A stretch of DNA of 64,000 nucleotides, from contig JACIWW010000005.1 in NCBI GenBank assembly GCA_014360905.1, positions 85,080 through 149,079 on the forward strand, given 5' to 3'. Position numbers and translations under genes: made by a program. Of this stretch, positions 50,768 through 59,315 are shown piece after piece. The stretch's first letter is position 1. Each line of letters begins with the position of its first letter. The notes under the pieces are model-generated. The model ran no database searches. It saw nothing but the letters and a program-made list of their open reading frames with translations, and had not been told where the DNA came from. Source of the stretch: Chloroflexota bacterium. Lineage in GTDB: Bacteria; Chloroflexota; Anaerolineae; UBA2200.

Positions 50768-52506
50768 ACAACACCTCTCTCAGTCGCATTGCAAATGAAG
50801 CAGTTGGCAACTTCCTTGGGCGTGAGCAGTTTAAGGTCTCGTCCATCTTCGTGGCCAAGTTGCTTGGCCAGGAGAACGGCCTGGGGTGGCGAGAGGAATG
50901 TAGAACGCAATAGGTCGACTTGGTGGTAGGCTTCACGGATTGGTGCATCAAGCAAAATTGTCCCTTTGCCCATGACAATTACCCTCTCTGCATATTCCGG
51001 CATAAGGTAAAGATGGTGGGTAATCACGATCACCGTCTTGCCCATCTGGTGCAACTTGCGACTGACATCGAGGATAAAACGCGCTCCGCGGAAATCCTGT
51101 CCTGTTGTAGGTTCATCGAAAATAATGACTTGTGGTTTCATCGCCAGGATGGCAGCAATCACCACGCGGGCTCGGTCTCCTTTAGGAAGTGAAAGAGGAT
51201 GCGCATCGCGCACTGCCAGCAGTCCCATCGCCTCTAGGCTTTCTACTGTCCGTGTCTCAACTTCCTCCTTGCTGTATCCCAGGTTGCGCAAGGCGAAGGC
51301 AACCTCCTCTCCAACTGTGGTGCTAAAGATCTGGTTATCAGGGTTTTGGGCAACGTAGCCGATGCGTCGAGCTAGCTCGCTTACAGCAAGCTCACGTACG
51401 TCCATACCGGCAACCTTGACCATCCCTTCCGTTGGTTGCAGAAGGTTGAGAAAATGCTTGACGAGCGTGGTCTTTCCAGCGCCATTTTGACCGATAATAA
51501 GCACATATTCGCCCTCGTAGATATCCAGTGACACGCCATGCAATGCTTGGGTGCCATCAGGATAGATGTATTTCAACTCTTTAACGGAGAGCAGTGGTTC
51601 GCCACTACGCGGTAAGAGTGTGTACGAGTTTTCCGACGCTTTGACCACGCATTGTTTGCGTAGCGCGGTCAACGCGGTTGCTCCTTCGTTCATGCGCACA
51701 GGCAACTTGGCAAGATAACCTCCGCGTTGGCCAATCATGTAGAAGGTCTCAGACACCTGGGGTGGCCGCAGATAATGCTTGTAGAGGAGTTCAATTTGGG
51801 AATAAATCTCGTCAGCTGCACCCACCGCAATAATATGGCCATCGAACAGAAGGGCGATTCTGTCTGCGTGCTCAGCCATCTCCTCAGCAGCGTGGCTAGC
51901 CATTACGATAGTCATGCCTATCTCTTTGTTCAGTTTGCGGACAGTGGCAAAAACCTCCTCGGCACCTATTGGATCCAACTGTGAAGTTGGTTCATCTAGA
52001 ACCATCAAATCCGGCTGCATCGCCAGCGCAGCAGCGATGGCTAAACGTTGCTTCTGCCCTCCCGAGAGCTCATGAGGATGCTTGTGTTCCATTCCCTCCA
52101 GTCGAACAGCCTCGAGCACGAGGGGAATGCGTCTCCTGATTTCATCACGCGGCACACACAGGTTTTCCAAGGCGAAGGCGATTTCATTCTCTACAGATGT
52201 AGCAATGAGTTGCGTTTCAGGATCTTGAAATACCATGCCTACGTGCTGAGCCAGTGTGCTGATAGGGTGGTCTAGGGTGTCAAGCCCTGCTACGGTTACC
52301 TTACCAAAGAATCGGCCTCCATAAAACTGAGGCACGATCCCATTGAGCGTTAGGCATAACGTTGTTTTGCCCGCGCCAGTGGGGCCGATAAGGCCAAGAA
52401 ACTCCCCTCTGTAGATTTCTAGGGATATGTCATAGAGGGCCAGCCTCTGAGAACGGGGGTATAAGTACGACACCTTGTCGAGAACAGCAATTGGCTCACT
52501 CGTCAT
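50764..52506 (-). CDS. ecfA: ECF transporter ATPase, two fused ABC domains
   Basis: The 580-residue protein fuses EcfA1 and EcfA2. The first domain has Walker A GPTGAGKTT, signature LSGGQKQRLA and Walker B LMVLDEPTSQLD. The second has GQNGAGKTT and VIIFDEPTTGQD, but its signature reads LSLPKGDRARVVIA instead of LSGGQ, so one of the two composite ATP sites is probably degenerate. Fused ECF ATPases are common in many lineages. It lies between the S component and EcfT genes. Confidence 0.9.
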   Translation of the reverse strand: MTSEPIAVLDKVSYLYPRSQRLALYDISLEIYRGEFLGLIGPTGAGKTTLCLTLNGIVPQFYGGRFFGKVTVAGLDTLDHPISTLAQHVGMVFQDPETQLIATSVENEIAFALENLCVPRDEIRRRIPLVLEAVRLEGMEHKHPHELSGGQKQRLAIAAALAMQPDLMVLDEPTSQLDPIGAEEVFATVRKLNKEIGMTIVMASHAAEEMAEHADRIALLFDGHIIAVGAADEIYSQIELLYKHYLRPPQVSETFYMIGQRGGYLAKLPVRMNEGATALTALRKQCVVKASENSYTLLPRSGEPLLSVKELKYIYPDGTQALHGVSLDIYEGEYVLIIGQNGAGKTTLVKHFLNLLQPTEGMVKVAGMDVRELAVSELARRIGYVAQNPDNQIFSTTVGEEVAFALRNLGYSKEEVETRTVESLEAMGLLAVRDAHPLSLPKGDRARVVIAAILAMKPQVIIFDEPTTGQDFRGARFILDVSRKLHQMGKTVIVITHHLYLMPEYAERVIVMGKGTILLDAPIREAYHQVDLLRSTFLSPPQAVLLAKQLGHEDGRDLKLLTPKEVANCFICNATERGVV

Positions 52507-52615
52507 ATCACGAGAGCTCCTGGTATCTAGACGCTTCTCGGAAGAACATGGGCAGATAACCTATAGCGATCAAAATATGGTGTTAATAGAAGGACAAGCG
52601 CGTTGGTTCGAATGC

Positions 52616-53398
52616 CTAATAAATCGCAGCGGTAGGCTTGACCAAACCAATTGCTCGCAAGCCAGCGATTACACCGGTGCCAATAACTGTTCCTACCACG
52701 CAGCGAGCCAAATGCTCAAGAGGGGCAAGCGGAGCCATTGCCAACCAAACTGCCTCTGGCCAGTTGACTACGAAATAGACGATAACGGCTGACGTAAGAT
52801 GTGCGAGTCCTGCCACCATCCAGGTACCCAGGAAAAGGCCACTGGCAACTTGCCGCAGGTCTTGATGCCCAATCCAACGGGCTGCTAAACTACGGGTTGG
52901 CAAGATGAATAGGAGCAAAGCAGACCAATTAATGAACGAACCCAGCAAGAGAGCGCTGACACGCACACCATTCTGTAGTACTGCCCGCCCTCCATACAAG
53001 CCGTAAATAATGCAGAACAAGACCGATAAGGGCAGCCACCAGTTCTTGCGCGGACCTGTTGTGGCCATTACACCAGCGGTGAAGCTCCCCATAATAGCTC
53101 CCAGTACCGTAGCCACTGGCACGGTCGTCGTATGAGGGGCAATGAAAATGCCGAGCAATGCGCCGACACCGCTGGCGAGTGCTCCGGCAATCGAACCCAA
53201 GAGCCAGCCAACCAGGGGATAAATCCCCTGGCTCATAGGAAAGCTCTTGCCAGAACCGAGCACAACCGAGAGCGGAATAAGAGCCAGCCCCGTTACCACT
53301 GCTGCCAACACGATAATATAAGCAATTGGTGCTCCATCAACAGTTGCTCCACCTAGGAGCTTTACCTTACGTTCTTCACCAGTAGGGCTAATAGACAT
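52616..53398 (-). CDS. ECF transporter substrate-binding (S) component-like membrane protein
   Basis: The 260-residue protein has six or seven transmembrane helices. The start resembles S components (GLALIPLSVVLGSGKSFPMS followed by YPLVGWLLGSIAGALASGVG). The substrate is not evident. It is the first gene of the ECF operon, 109 bases before ecfA. No recognisable riboswitch was seen upstream, so metal, vitamin or other cargo cannot be assigned. Confidence 0.7.
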   Translation of the reverse strand: MSISPTGEERKVKLLGGATVDGAPIAYIIVLAAVVTGLALIPLSVVLGSGKSFPMSQGIYPLVGWLLGSIAGALASGVGALLGIFIAPHTTTVPVATVLGAIMGSFTAGVMATTGPRKNWWLPLSVLFCIIYGLYGGRAVLQNGVRVSALLLGSFINWSALLLFILPTRSLAARWIGHQDLRQVASGLFLGTWMVAGLAHLTSAVIVYFVVNWPEAVWLAMAPLAPLEHLARCVVGTVIGTGVIAGLRAIGLVKPTAAIY

Positions 53399-53444
53399 GG
53401 TATTTCCCTCCTTTTGAATGTTTGGTGCACTTCTTTTACGATCC

Positions 53445-53473
53445 AGTATATATCTGACAACACTCTCTGTCTG
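53445..53473 (-). promoter_or_regulatory. Promoter of the ECF operon
   Basis: On the minus strand CAGACA (53468-53473, four of six matches) and TATACT (53445-53450) are 17 bases apart, about 50 bases before the first start codon. Confidence 0.4.
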
Positions 53474-53529
53474 AAATTGCTGTATTTTTGGATATTACTC
53501 CTTTTTATTCATGGATAAAAACACCTGCC

Positions 53530-53721
53530 TTGAACCATCCCGAAACTTGCACTCGGTGTGGTCATTGCGTCACGGTGTGTGCTTATCACCATCATCAATT
53601 GCTGCCAGATGATTAAGTGGCGCTGGAGAAGGCGCATTGCTGTTCTCGTGGTCTGTGCATATCTGTCTGTATGCCATACCGGAGCATTGCGCACATAGAG
53701 GTCAGTCAACATGATAGATAG
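53530..53721 (+). pseudogene. Broken ferredoxin gene
   Basis: One frame reads NHPETCTRCGHCVTVCAYHH and continues to PDD, then TAA at 53614-53616, and goes on as VALEKAHCCSRGLCISVCMP and YRSIAHIEV. The first cluster has the complete C-x2-C-x2-C-x3-C pattern. The second has lost one cysteine to Arg (CGT). The stop is not at a cysteine position and is TAA, so recoding is ruled out. It is a degraded 2[4Fe-4S] domain, perhaps the end of a larger lost gene. The rest of 53399-53783 contains only the ECF promoter. Confidence 0.6.
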
Positions 53722-53783
53722 TAGTGATGGGATAAAATGTCTATTCAGGATTGCCCTGCAACTACGATATTTTATCCTGCTTG

Positions 53784-54863
53784 TTACCGTTGGATGAACA
53801 GCCGCAGCACCTCGGTATCCCTCGCACCAAAGTCATATTTATAGCGTTCGCCGCCTTGCAGAAAATCGAATCGCCTACAGCCCTGTCTTATTGCGTCGTC
53901 AATTAAGTAGCCTAGTAGTACAATCCCTGGTCCCAAGTCAGCATAAGCGCTTAGATCAAAGCCAGAGTTATAAACAAGCCGGTCTCCTCCATAATCGAAA
54001 CACAAGTAACTCGCGACAGGATATCGGTTGAAGCGCAGGATGCTCAGCCGTAACCAGCCTTTCTCCAGTGCAGCGTGGGCTATAGCGTGGAAGAATTCCT
54101 GCATGCGTTCATCCATGAATGCATCTTTATCCGGATGGCTGGCTTTGTGCAATTGGATAAAGAGCTTGAATCCCTCCTCAAAATTTTCAGAGGTAACCCA
54201 ATACCAGTCCACAATTGCTTCTTGTTCAGCACGACGCATCTTGCGGCGCAGTTCGTGGCGCTGTTTTTTATCTAGCCTGGTGCTGAGGTACTCTTCCCAT
54301 GTGCGCGGCAATTCTACCACAGGACAGACATCCTCGCGGGTTTGCTGCACATTCCAACCATGATCCCTGGCCAATGCGCTGATTGTCTGCACTGTAGGCG
54401 AAGTGGCCGGCAAACAGCGCAAGTCGAGAATTTGCCAATCCTCTTCTTCTGCGAGAGCATTTAGCAATACCGCACAAGCACCATGATGATGTTCTGGGCT
54501 GGCGATGATATCCAAATAGTCCGAGACTTCTGTACCACCAATCAGGTGCATGGTTTGCCTTGGTTCGCTTCCCACTATGACGTGGGGACGCTCGACGCTG
54601 ATCTCCGGCAATGGAGCTGTAGGGTCAATTGAGGTCCGTTGGAAAAAGAGAGGGCAGATAGCAACAAGGGAGTTCTTTTCATCACGAACTGTGAACAAAC
54701 GCAGATTCTTAGCGTACCCAAAAGTATCCCACCAAGCACGCTGCCATTCCCAGGTCATGAAGAGCACATTCGTAGTGCTGTGCTGCAGCAAAGCATTCCA
54801 CTCCGCTTGTAAGGCTTCGAACCCTTTGCTGTCTTGGTAAATCTCGAGTTTCATTGCCTCCAT
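53784..54863 (-). CDS. FemAB/CelD-type GNAT acetyltransferase-like protein
   Basis: The 359-residue protein matches the Acetyltransf_6 / BioF2-like group. It has an N-terminal half with FMTWEWQRAWWDTFGYAKNL, a basic helical middle (LDKKQRHELRRKMRRAEQE) and the acceptor end SYLCFDYGGDRLVYNSGFD and RFDFLQGGERYKYDFGA. Members transfer acyl or aminoacyl groups in polysaccharide or cell-wall synthesis. ATG at 54863 is used; another ATG at 54854 follows GGAGG too closely. No exopolysaccharide cluster is adjacent. Confidence 0.75.
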   Translation of the reverse strand: MEAMKLEIYQDSKGFEALQAEWNALLQHSTTNVLFMTWEWQRAWWDTFGYAKNLRLFTVRDEKNSLVAICPLFFQRTSIDPTAPLPEISVERPHVIVGSEPRQTMHLIGGTEVSDYLDIIASPEHHHGACAVLLNALAEEEDWQILDLRCLPATSPTVQTISALARDHGWNVQQTREDVCPVVELPRTWEEYLSTRLDKKQRHELRRKMRRAEQEAIVDWYWVTSENFEEGFKLFIQLHKASHPDKDAFMDERMQEFFHAIAHAALEKGWLRLSILRFNRYPVASYLCFDYGGDRLVYNSGFDLSAYADLGPGIVLLGYLIDDAIRQGCRRFDFLQGGERYKYDFGARDTEVLRLFIQR

Positions 54864-54935
54864 TCCTGGTAAGTGCTCTGTACCTTCGGTGGTGTAGGTT
54901 CTTCCTTGGCTCGAATAGCCCGATCTTTTAATTTC

Positions 54936-55970
54936 CTAAGCGTTAGGTAAGCCGTGAGTTTGCTTCACGGCGTGAAGCACGTGATCTATAGAGCGCTCGC
55001 TTTGTTTCGCAGGCCCTAAGGGATCATGTGCTTGTTCATCTCCCAATAACATCGAGAATGTAGCCGCGACAGATAGTGCCAGCGCTTCTAGGTTATACCC
55101 GCCTTCCAATGTCACTACTAGGCGGTCCTCGCATAGTTCTCTAGCCAGCGCGACCAATACACGCACTAAGTTGGCATATCCCCGCACAGACAACAACATC
55201 ATGCCCAAGGGGTCCATCCAGTGAGCATCATAGCCTGCTGATACCAAGATCAACTGCGGCTGATAGCGTCGAGCGATGGGCAGCAAAATCTCATCAAATA
55301 TACGCTGATAGCCAGCATCCCCCACACCTGATGGCAGGGGCACGTTGACCGTATAGCCAAGCCCAGCACCACGGCCCGTTTCCTGCCAGTGCCCAGTGCC
55401 AGGGTAGTAGGGGTATTGGTGTGTCGAGAAGTATAGGACACGTGGCTCCTCGTAAAAAGCGTCTTGTGTGCCGTTGCCGTGATGTAGGTCAAAGTCCACA
55501 ATCAGGACACGGTCCAGTTTGTACTTCTGCAATGCATAGCGAGCTGCTATGGCAATGTTGTTGAACAGGCAGAAGCCCATGGCGCGGTTGGATATAGCAT
55601 GGTGTCCCGGTGGGCGTACCAAGGCAAAGGCGTTGCCTATCTCACCTTCTAGCACAGCTTCGACTGCGCGTAACACTCCTCCTGCAGCGCGCAAAGCCGC
55701 GGCATAAGAATATGGGCCTATATAGGTGTCCGCATCCAGCCAGCCAGCCCTGCCCTCAGAGGTCGCGCGTATATGAGCGATGTAGCCGGGATGATGAACA
55801 GCAGCGAGTTCCTCTAAAGTTGCATCTCGTGCCGGCAGATTCTGCATACGTTCCAGGAAACCTGCCTCCTGCAAATGCCTCATAATATATTCCAGCCGGC
55901 GGCTGTTCTCTGGGTGCTCGGCTACATCGTGTTTTAGATACAATGGATCGTATACATAGGCTGTGCCCAT
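54936..55970 (-). CDS. Histone deacetylase superfamily protein (AcuC/HDAC-like)
   Basis: The 344-residue protein has the class II-like deacetylase motifs: VRPPGHHAISNRAMGFCLFN with the catalytic His pair, VDFDLHHGNGTQDAFY with zinc ligands Asp and His, and VSAGYDAHWMDPLG with the third ligand. It would deacetylate a protein lysine or a small acetylated compound. No acetoin genes are near, so AcuC function is not implied. Confidence 0.88.
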   Translation of the reverse strand: MGTAYVYDPLYLKHDVAEHPENSRRLEYIMRHLQEAGFLERMQNLPARDATLEELAAVHHPGYIAHIRATSEGRAGWLDADTYIGPYSYAAALRAAGGVLRAVEAVLEGEIGNAFALVRPPGHHAISNRAMGFCLFNNIAIAARYALQKYKLDRVLIVDFDLHHGNGTQDAFYEEPRVLYFSTHQYPYYPGTGHWQETGRGAGLGYTVNVPLPSGVGDAGYQRIFDEILLPIARRYQPQLILVSAGYDAHWMDPLGMMLLSVRGYANLVRVLVALARELCEDRLVVTLEGGYNLEALALSVAATFSMLLGDEQAHDPLGPAKQSERSIDHVLHAVKQTHGLPNA

Positions 55971-56000
55971 TGCGAACCTTTCACGAAGGTAAGAAAGGAC

Positions 56001-59000
56001 TCATCCATTTGTGGCCCCTTGCTTATAGTAACTTCTAGGGCGAATGGTTCCAGGTGGAAGCCTTTCCATAGGAAACCTTATAGCCATAACATGGTCTCCC
56101 GGCAAACGGCCCTGGGTTACAGCCCTCGCCTCATCCTCCATGCGGCGGGAGCCTGTTGTAGGAGCAGCGGGAGTCGGCGTCCCTTTCTTTTCCTCTTTTG
56201 GTTTATGGATGGTGTAAATGCGCACTTTAGAACTCTCGGTCTTGTTGCCAGCCGCATCAAACCCAATGACATGCAATATATGGGTCTCTGTGTAACCCGC
56301 GGTGTCTGAAATAATCCCTCGCCCGGTGGGCGACATACTGATGGCGCTTATGGCATGCATATCCGTAATGGATCGAGTAACTGTGATGACAGTGCCATCC
56401 AGCAATGTCTGGGATTGTATATGCAATTCAGCGCTCGTGATCACCACAGTGCTGCTAATCAAGGCAGGATCTCGAATTAAGCTAGGGATCGTATCGGAGA
56501 GTGCGATGGTCCATTTCTTGGTGAATGGCGCAACAGTGCTATAGCCAATTTGTTGCTCGTCCAGGTAGAATTCAACTCTGTCCATCGAATAGTTGTCAAT
56601 GGCATCCACCTGAATATTGACCCATTCATCGCTTTCCAGAGTGTAGACTGCGCCTTCCAATGGATGAATGATTTCCACGGTTGGTGGGGTATTGTCCACA
56701 ATGACCTGAACTCTTGCCGAGCGTTGGTTGCTGCTTCCCTCGATCACGACCAGTTGCAGAGTGTACAAGCCATCCGGCAATTGGCTCACATCCCAATATT
56801 CTAGAATGTTGTTGTCCACCCGGTTGTAGTGATCGCCGCCGATTGGTATCCACTGTGCAGGGTTCATTCCAGCGCCATATTCCATCCGATACAGCCTAAA
56901 GTCACCTGGGCGAGCATTGCCCCAGATGGACACAATGCCTGCCACATGTGCGTATAAGCTGGGGGTGGCAATCGCTACATCCAATGTAATCGGGCTTGGA
57001 CCATGCACATCGCAATAGGCCGTTGGGGGTTGTGGTATTTGGTTTTCCCGTACCCAATCGCTGGCCTCAGGCGGGTAAACATCAAAAACCTGTTCCTCCA
57101 CAACGTCGGGAGGACAGAACGCTGTTGCGAGTTTGCCCGAGACCCGGCAGATGCGAAATGGACGATGTACATTATCGTACTCGGTTGGGGCAGTGCCTTT
57201 AATAAAGATCTCTCGTATCTTGCGTGGAGAGTAGGGTGTGGGCAATAATCCTGAGGTCGCATCTACTTCTACCCATTCCAAGCCATCTGGTTGTTGGAAC
57301 TTGGCCTCTGGCAGCCTTTTGAGAAGCCATTCCATTACCCCGCGCCAGATAGGCCCGGCTCCTCTGCTACCAGGCATGTTCTTCATAGGCGTGTTGTCAC
57401 TATTTCCAACCCACACTCCTACGGTTACTAGTGGAGTGTAACCCACCGTCCAAGCGTCGCGGTAATCGGTCGTAGTTCCCGTTTTCACTGCCACATTCGG
57501 GCCGAGGTTGATCACACTGTTGGGGCCAAAGGTACCAACACGGGCATTATTGTCAGCCAGGATGTTGGTAATGAGGTAAGCCAACTGAGGACTGATGACC
57601 TCTCTACGTTGAGGCTCACCATACTCATAGATCGTCTCGCCTTCCGAGTTTTCAACCCTCAAAATAGCCACCGGATTCAGCTCGCGGAAGCCCGGTTTCA
57701 AATCCTCAGTAGATACTGGCTCACCCACCATCACACCTGCGTTGGCAAAGACGCTGTACGCATAAACGAGATCCAGCAAAGTAACCTCGCCGCCACCCAA
57801 TGTAAGACTGAGCCCATAAAAGTCGCGAGTCAAGGTATTGATTCCCATGCGATGTGCGGTATCGAGCACATTCTTAACACCGGCTCGGTACAACATAGCT
57901 ACAGCAGGCACGTTCAGGGAACAAGCCAATGCCTGGCGCGCTAGCACTGAGCCACGAAACTTCCGGTCATGGTTCTCTGGGACATAAGGCGGATTGGGAT
58001 CATCAGGGAAGCTAGTGCGCACATCCATGAGCATGGTGGCTGGGGTATATCCTTGCGCAAAGGCAGTCACATAGGTAAATGGTTTGAACGAGGAACCTGG
58101 CTGGCGCTCCGAGATGGCTACGTTGACTTGGCCGGCTATAGAGGGATCGAAATAATCCAGACTGCCGACCATAGTTAGAATCTCGCCAGTCTTGACATCA
58201 AGTACCACAACCGCAGCATTATGCACGTCGTGCTTTTCTTTGACCTCAGCGATGTACTCCCGGGCGACACGTTCTGCTTCATTCTGTAGATCGAGATCAA
58301 GGGTCGTATATACACGGAGGCCGCCACGATATACCAAGTCCGAGCCAAATTTTTTCTCCAATAACTGGCGAACGTACATTACAAAGTGCGGAGCCGTAAT
58401 GTCAAAACGCTTGGAGACGATATGGAGTTCCTCCTGCTTCGCTGCCCAAGCCTCTTCGGCGCTGATATAGCCCTGAAGATACATCTGGTCAAGCACAATT
58501 TCCTGGCGTTGTTTGGCCTTGGCGAAGTTATCTATGGGGTTAAGGGCCGGATATTGGGGTATGTGGGCTAGCATAGCGGCTTCAGCCAGACTGAGTTCCC
58601 AAACCGGCTTCCCGAAATAAAACTCCGCTGCAGCACCCACTCCGGTTGGAAATCCATAGGATACGGTATTCAAATACCATTCCAGAATGCGATCTTTGCC
58701 TTCCACGCCTGGATACTTACGTGTCAATTCGTAGGCCAGGATTGCCTCTTTTATCTTACGCACGTAGCTGCGTTGGGCTCTCTCCTCGGGGGTCATGACC
58801 ACATTCCGGATCAACTGCTGTGCGATGGAACTGCCACCCTGCACTGGTAATCCGCGCAGGTTATTAATAGCAGCACGTACAAGACCTTCAATGTTGATTC
58901 CCGCCGGATTTATATAAAAAGTTCTGTCTTCCAGGGCTATGGTGGCGTAGCGGACATGCTCGGGGATTAGGTATAGCGGTACAAAGGTGCGATCGCCGCC

Positions 59001-59294
59001 TTCCGGGGGGAGCAGTTCATACAGCAGATGTTGCCCTGTGCGGTCATAAATCTTGGTGGTTTTAAAAGAGGAGATCGCCTGATGGCCGATCTCCTCTGCT
59101 GAAGGTAATTGCCTGCTATAATATGCATACACCGCGAATATGGTGCCAAAGCCCAATGCTATGGTCAAGATGCCCAAGAGCACTGCTGACAGCAACAACC
59201 CGCTGATTAACCGGATAGCTAGATTAGAATCTTTTCGGCGGCGTTGGAGAAAATAGTACGCTTTCCAGGTTTCCATCGCTCGGGCTCGATCCAA
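56001..59294 (-). CDS. Class A penicillin-binding protein with C-terminal Ig-like region
   Basis: The 1097-residue protein has a short cytoplasmic start and one transmembrane helix. The GT51 glycosyltransferase domain follows (ALEDRTFYINPAGINIEG, QGGSSIAQQLIRNVV), then the transpeptidase with SxxK in PGSSFKPFTY, SxN in ACSLNVPAV and VKTGTTTDYRDAW. The last 350 residues include a PBP1C-like/Ig-like part (VNIQVDAIDNYSMDRVEFYL). It makes and cross-links peptidoglycan, so a wall is likely. TTG at 59294 and ATG at 59276 are both possible starts. It is 21 bases behind rpoC. Confidence 0.9.
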   Translation of the reverse strand: MDRARAMETWKAYYFLQRRRKDSNLAIRLISGLLLSAVLLGILTIALGFGTIFAVYAYYSRQLPSAEEIGHQAISSFKTTKIYDRTGQHLLYELLPPEGGDRTFVPLYLIPEHVRYATIALEDRTFYINPAGINIEGLVRAAINNLRGLPVQGGSSIAQQLIRNVVMTPEERAQRSYVRKIKEAILAYELTRKYPGVEGKDRILEWYLNTVSYGFPTGVGAAAEFYFGKPVWELSLAEAAMLAHIPQYPALNPIDNFAKAKQRQEIVLDQMYLQGYISAEEAWAAKQEELHIVSKRFDITAPHFVMYVRQLLEKKFGSDLVYRGGLRVYTTLDLDLQNEAERVAREYIAEVKEKHDVHNAAVVVLDVKTGEILTMVGSLDYFDPSIAGQVNVAISERQPGSSFKPFTYVTAFAQGYTPATMLMDVRTSFPDDPNPPYVPENHDRKFRGSVLARQALACSLNVPAVAMLYRAGVKNVLDTAHRMGINTLTRDFYGLSLTLGGGEVTLLDLVYAYSVFANAGVMVGEPVSTEDLKPGFRELNPVAILRVENSEGETIYEYGEPQRREVISPQLAYLITNILADNNARVGTFGPNSVINLGPNVAVKTGTTTDYRDAWTVGYTPLVTVGVWVGNSDNTPMKNMPGSRGAGPIWRGVMEWLLKRLPEAKFQQPDGLEWVEVDATSGLLPTPYSPRKIREIFIKGTAPTEYDNVHRPFRICRVSGKLATAFCPPDVVEEQVFDVYPPEASDWVRENQIPQPPTAYCDVHGPSPITLDVAIATPSLYAHVAGIVSIWGNARPGDFRLYRMEYGAGMNPAQWIPIGGDHYNRVDNNILEYWDVSQLPDGLYTLQLVVIEGSSNQRSARVQVIVDNTPPTVEIIHPLEGAVYTLESDEWVNIQVDAIDNYSMDRVEFYLDEQQIGYSTVAPFTKKWTIALSDTIPSLIRDPALISSTVVITSAELHIQSQTLLDGTVITVTRSITDMHAISAISMSPTGRGIISDTAGYTETHILHVIGFDAAGNKTESSKVRIYTIHKPKEEKKGTPTPAAPTTGSRRMEDEARAVTQGRLPGDHVMAIRFPMERLPPGTIRPRSYYKQGATNG

Positions 59295-59315
59295 ACTTCC
59301 CTTGGCTATCCTGCT

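Noticed and set aside
52507..52615. Riboswitch or attenuator between the S component and the ECF ATPase
   Set aside because: I found no conserved riboswitch core and no terminator-like stem with a T run.
53614..53616. Recoding of the stop in the ferredoxin remnant
   Set aside because: The codon is TAA, does not occupy a cysteine position, and the second cluster is already damaged.
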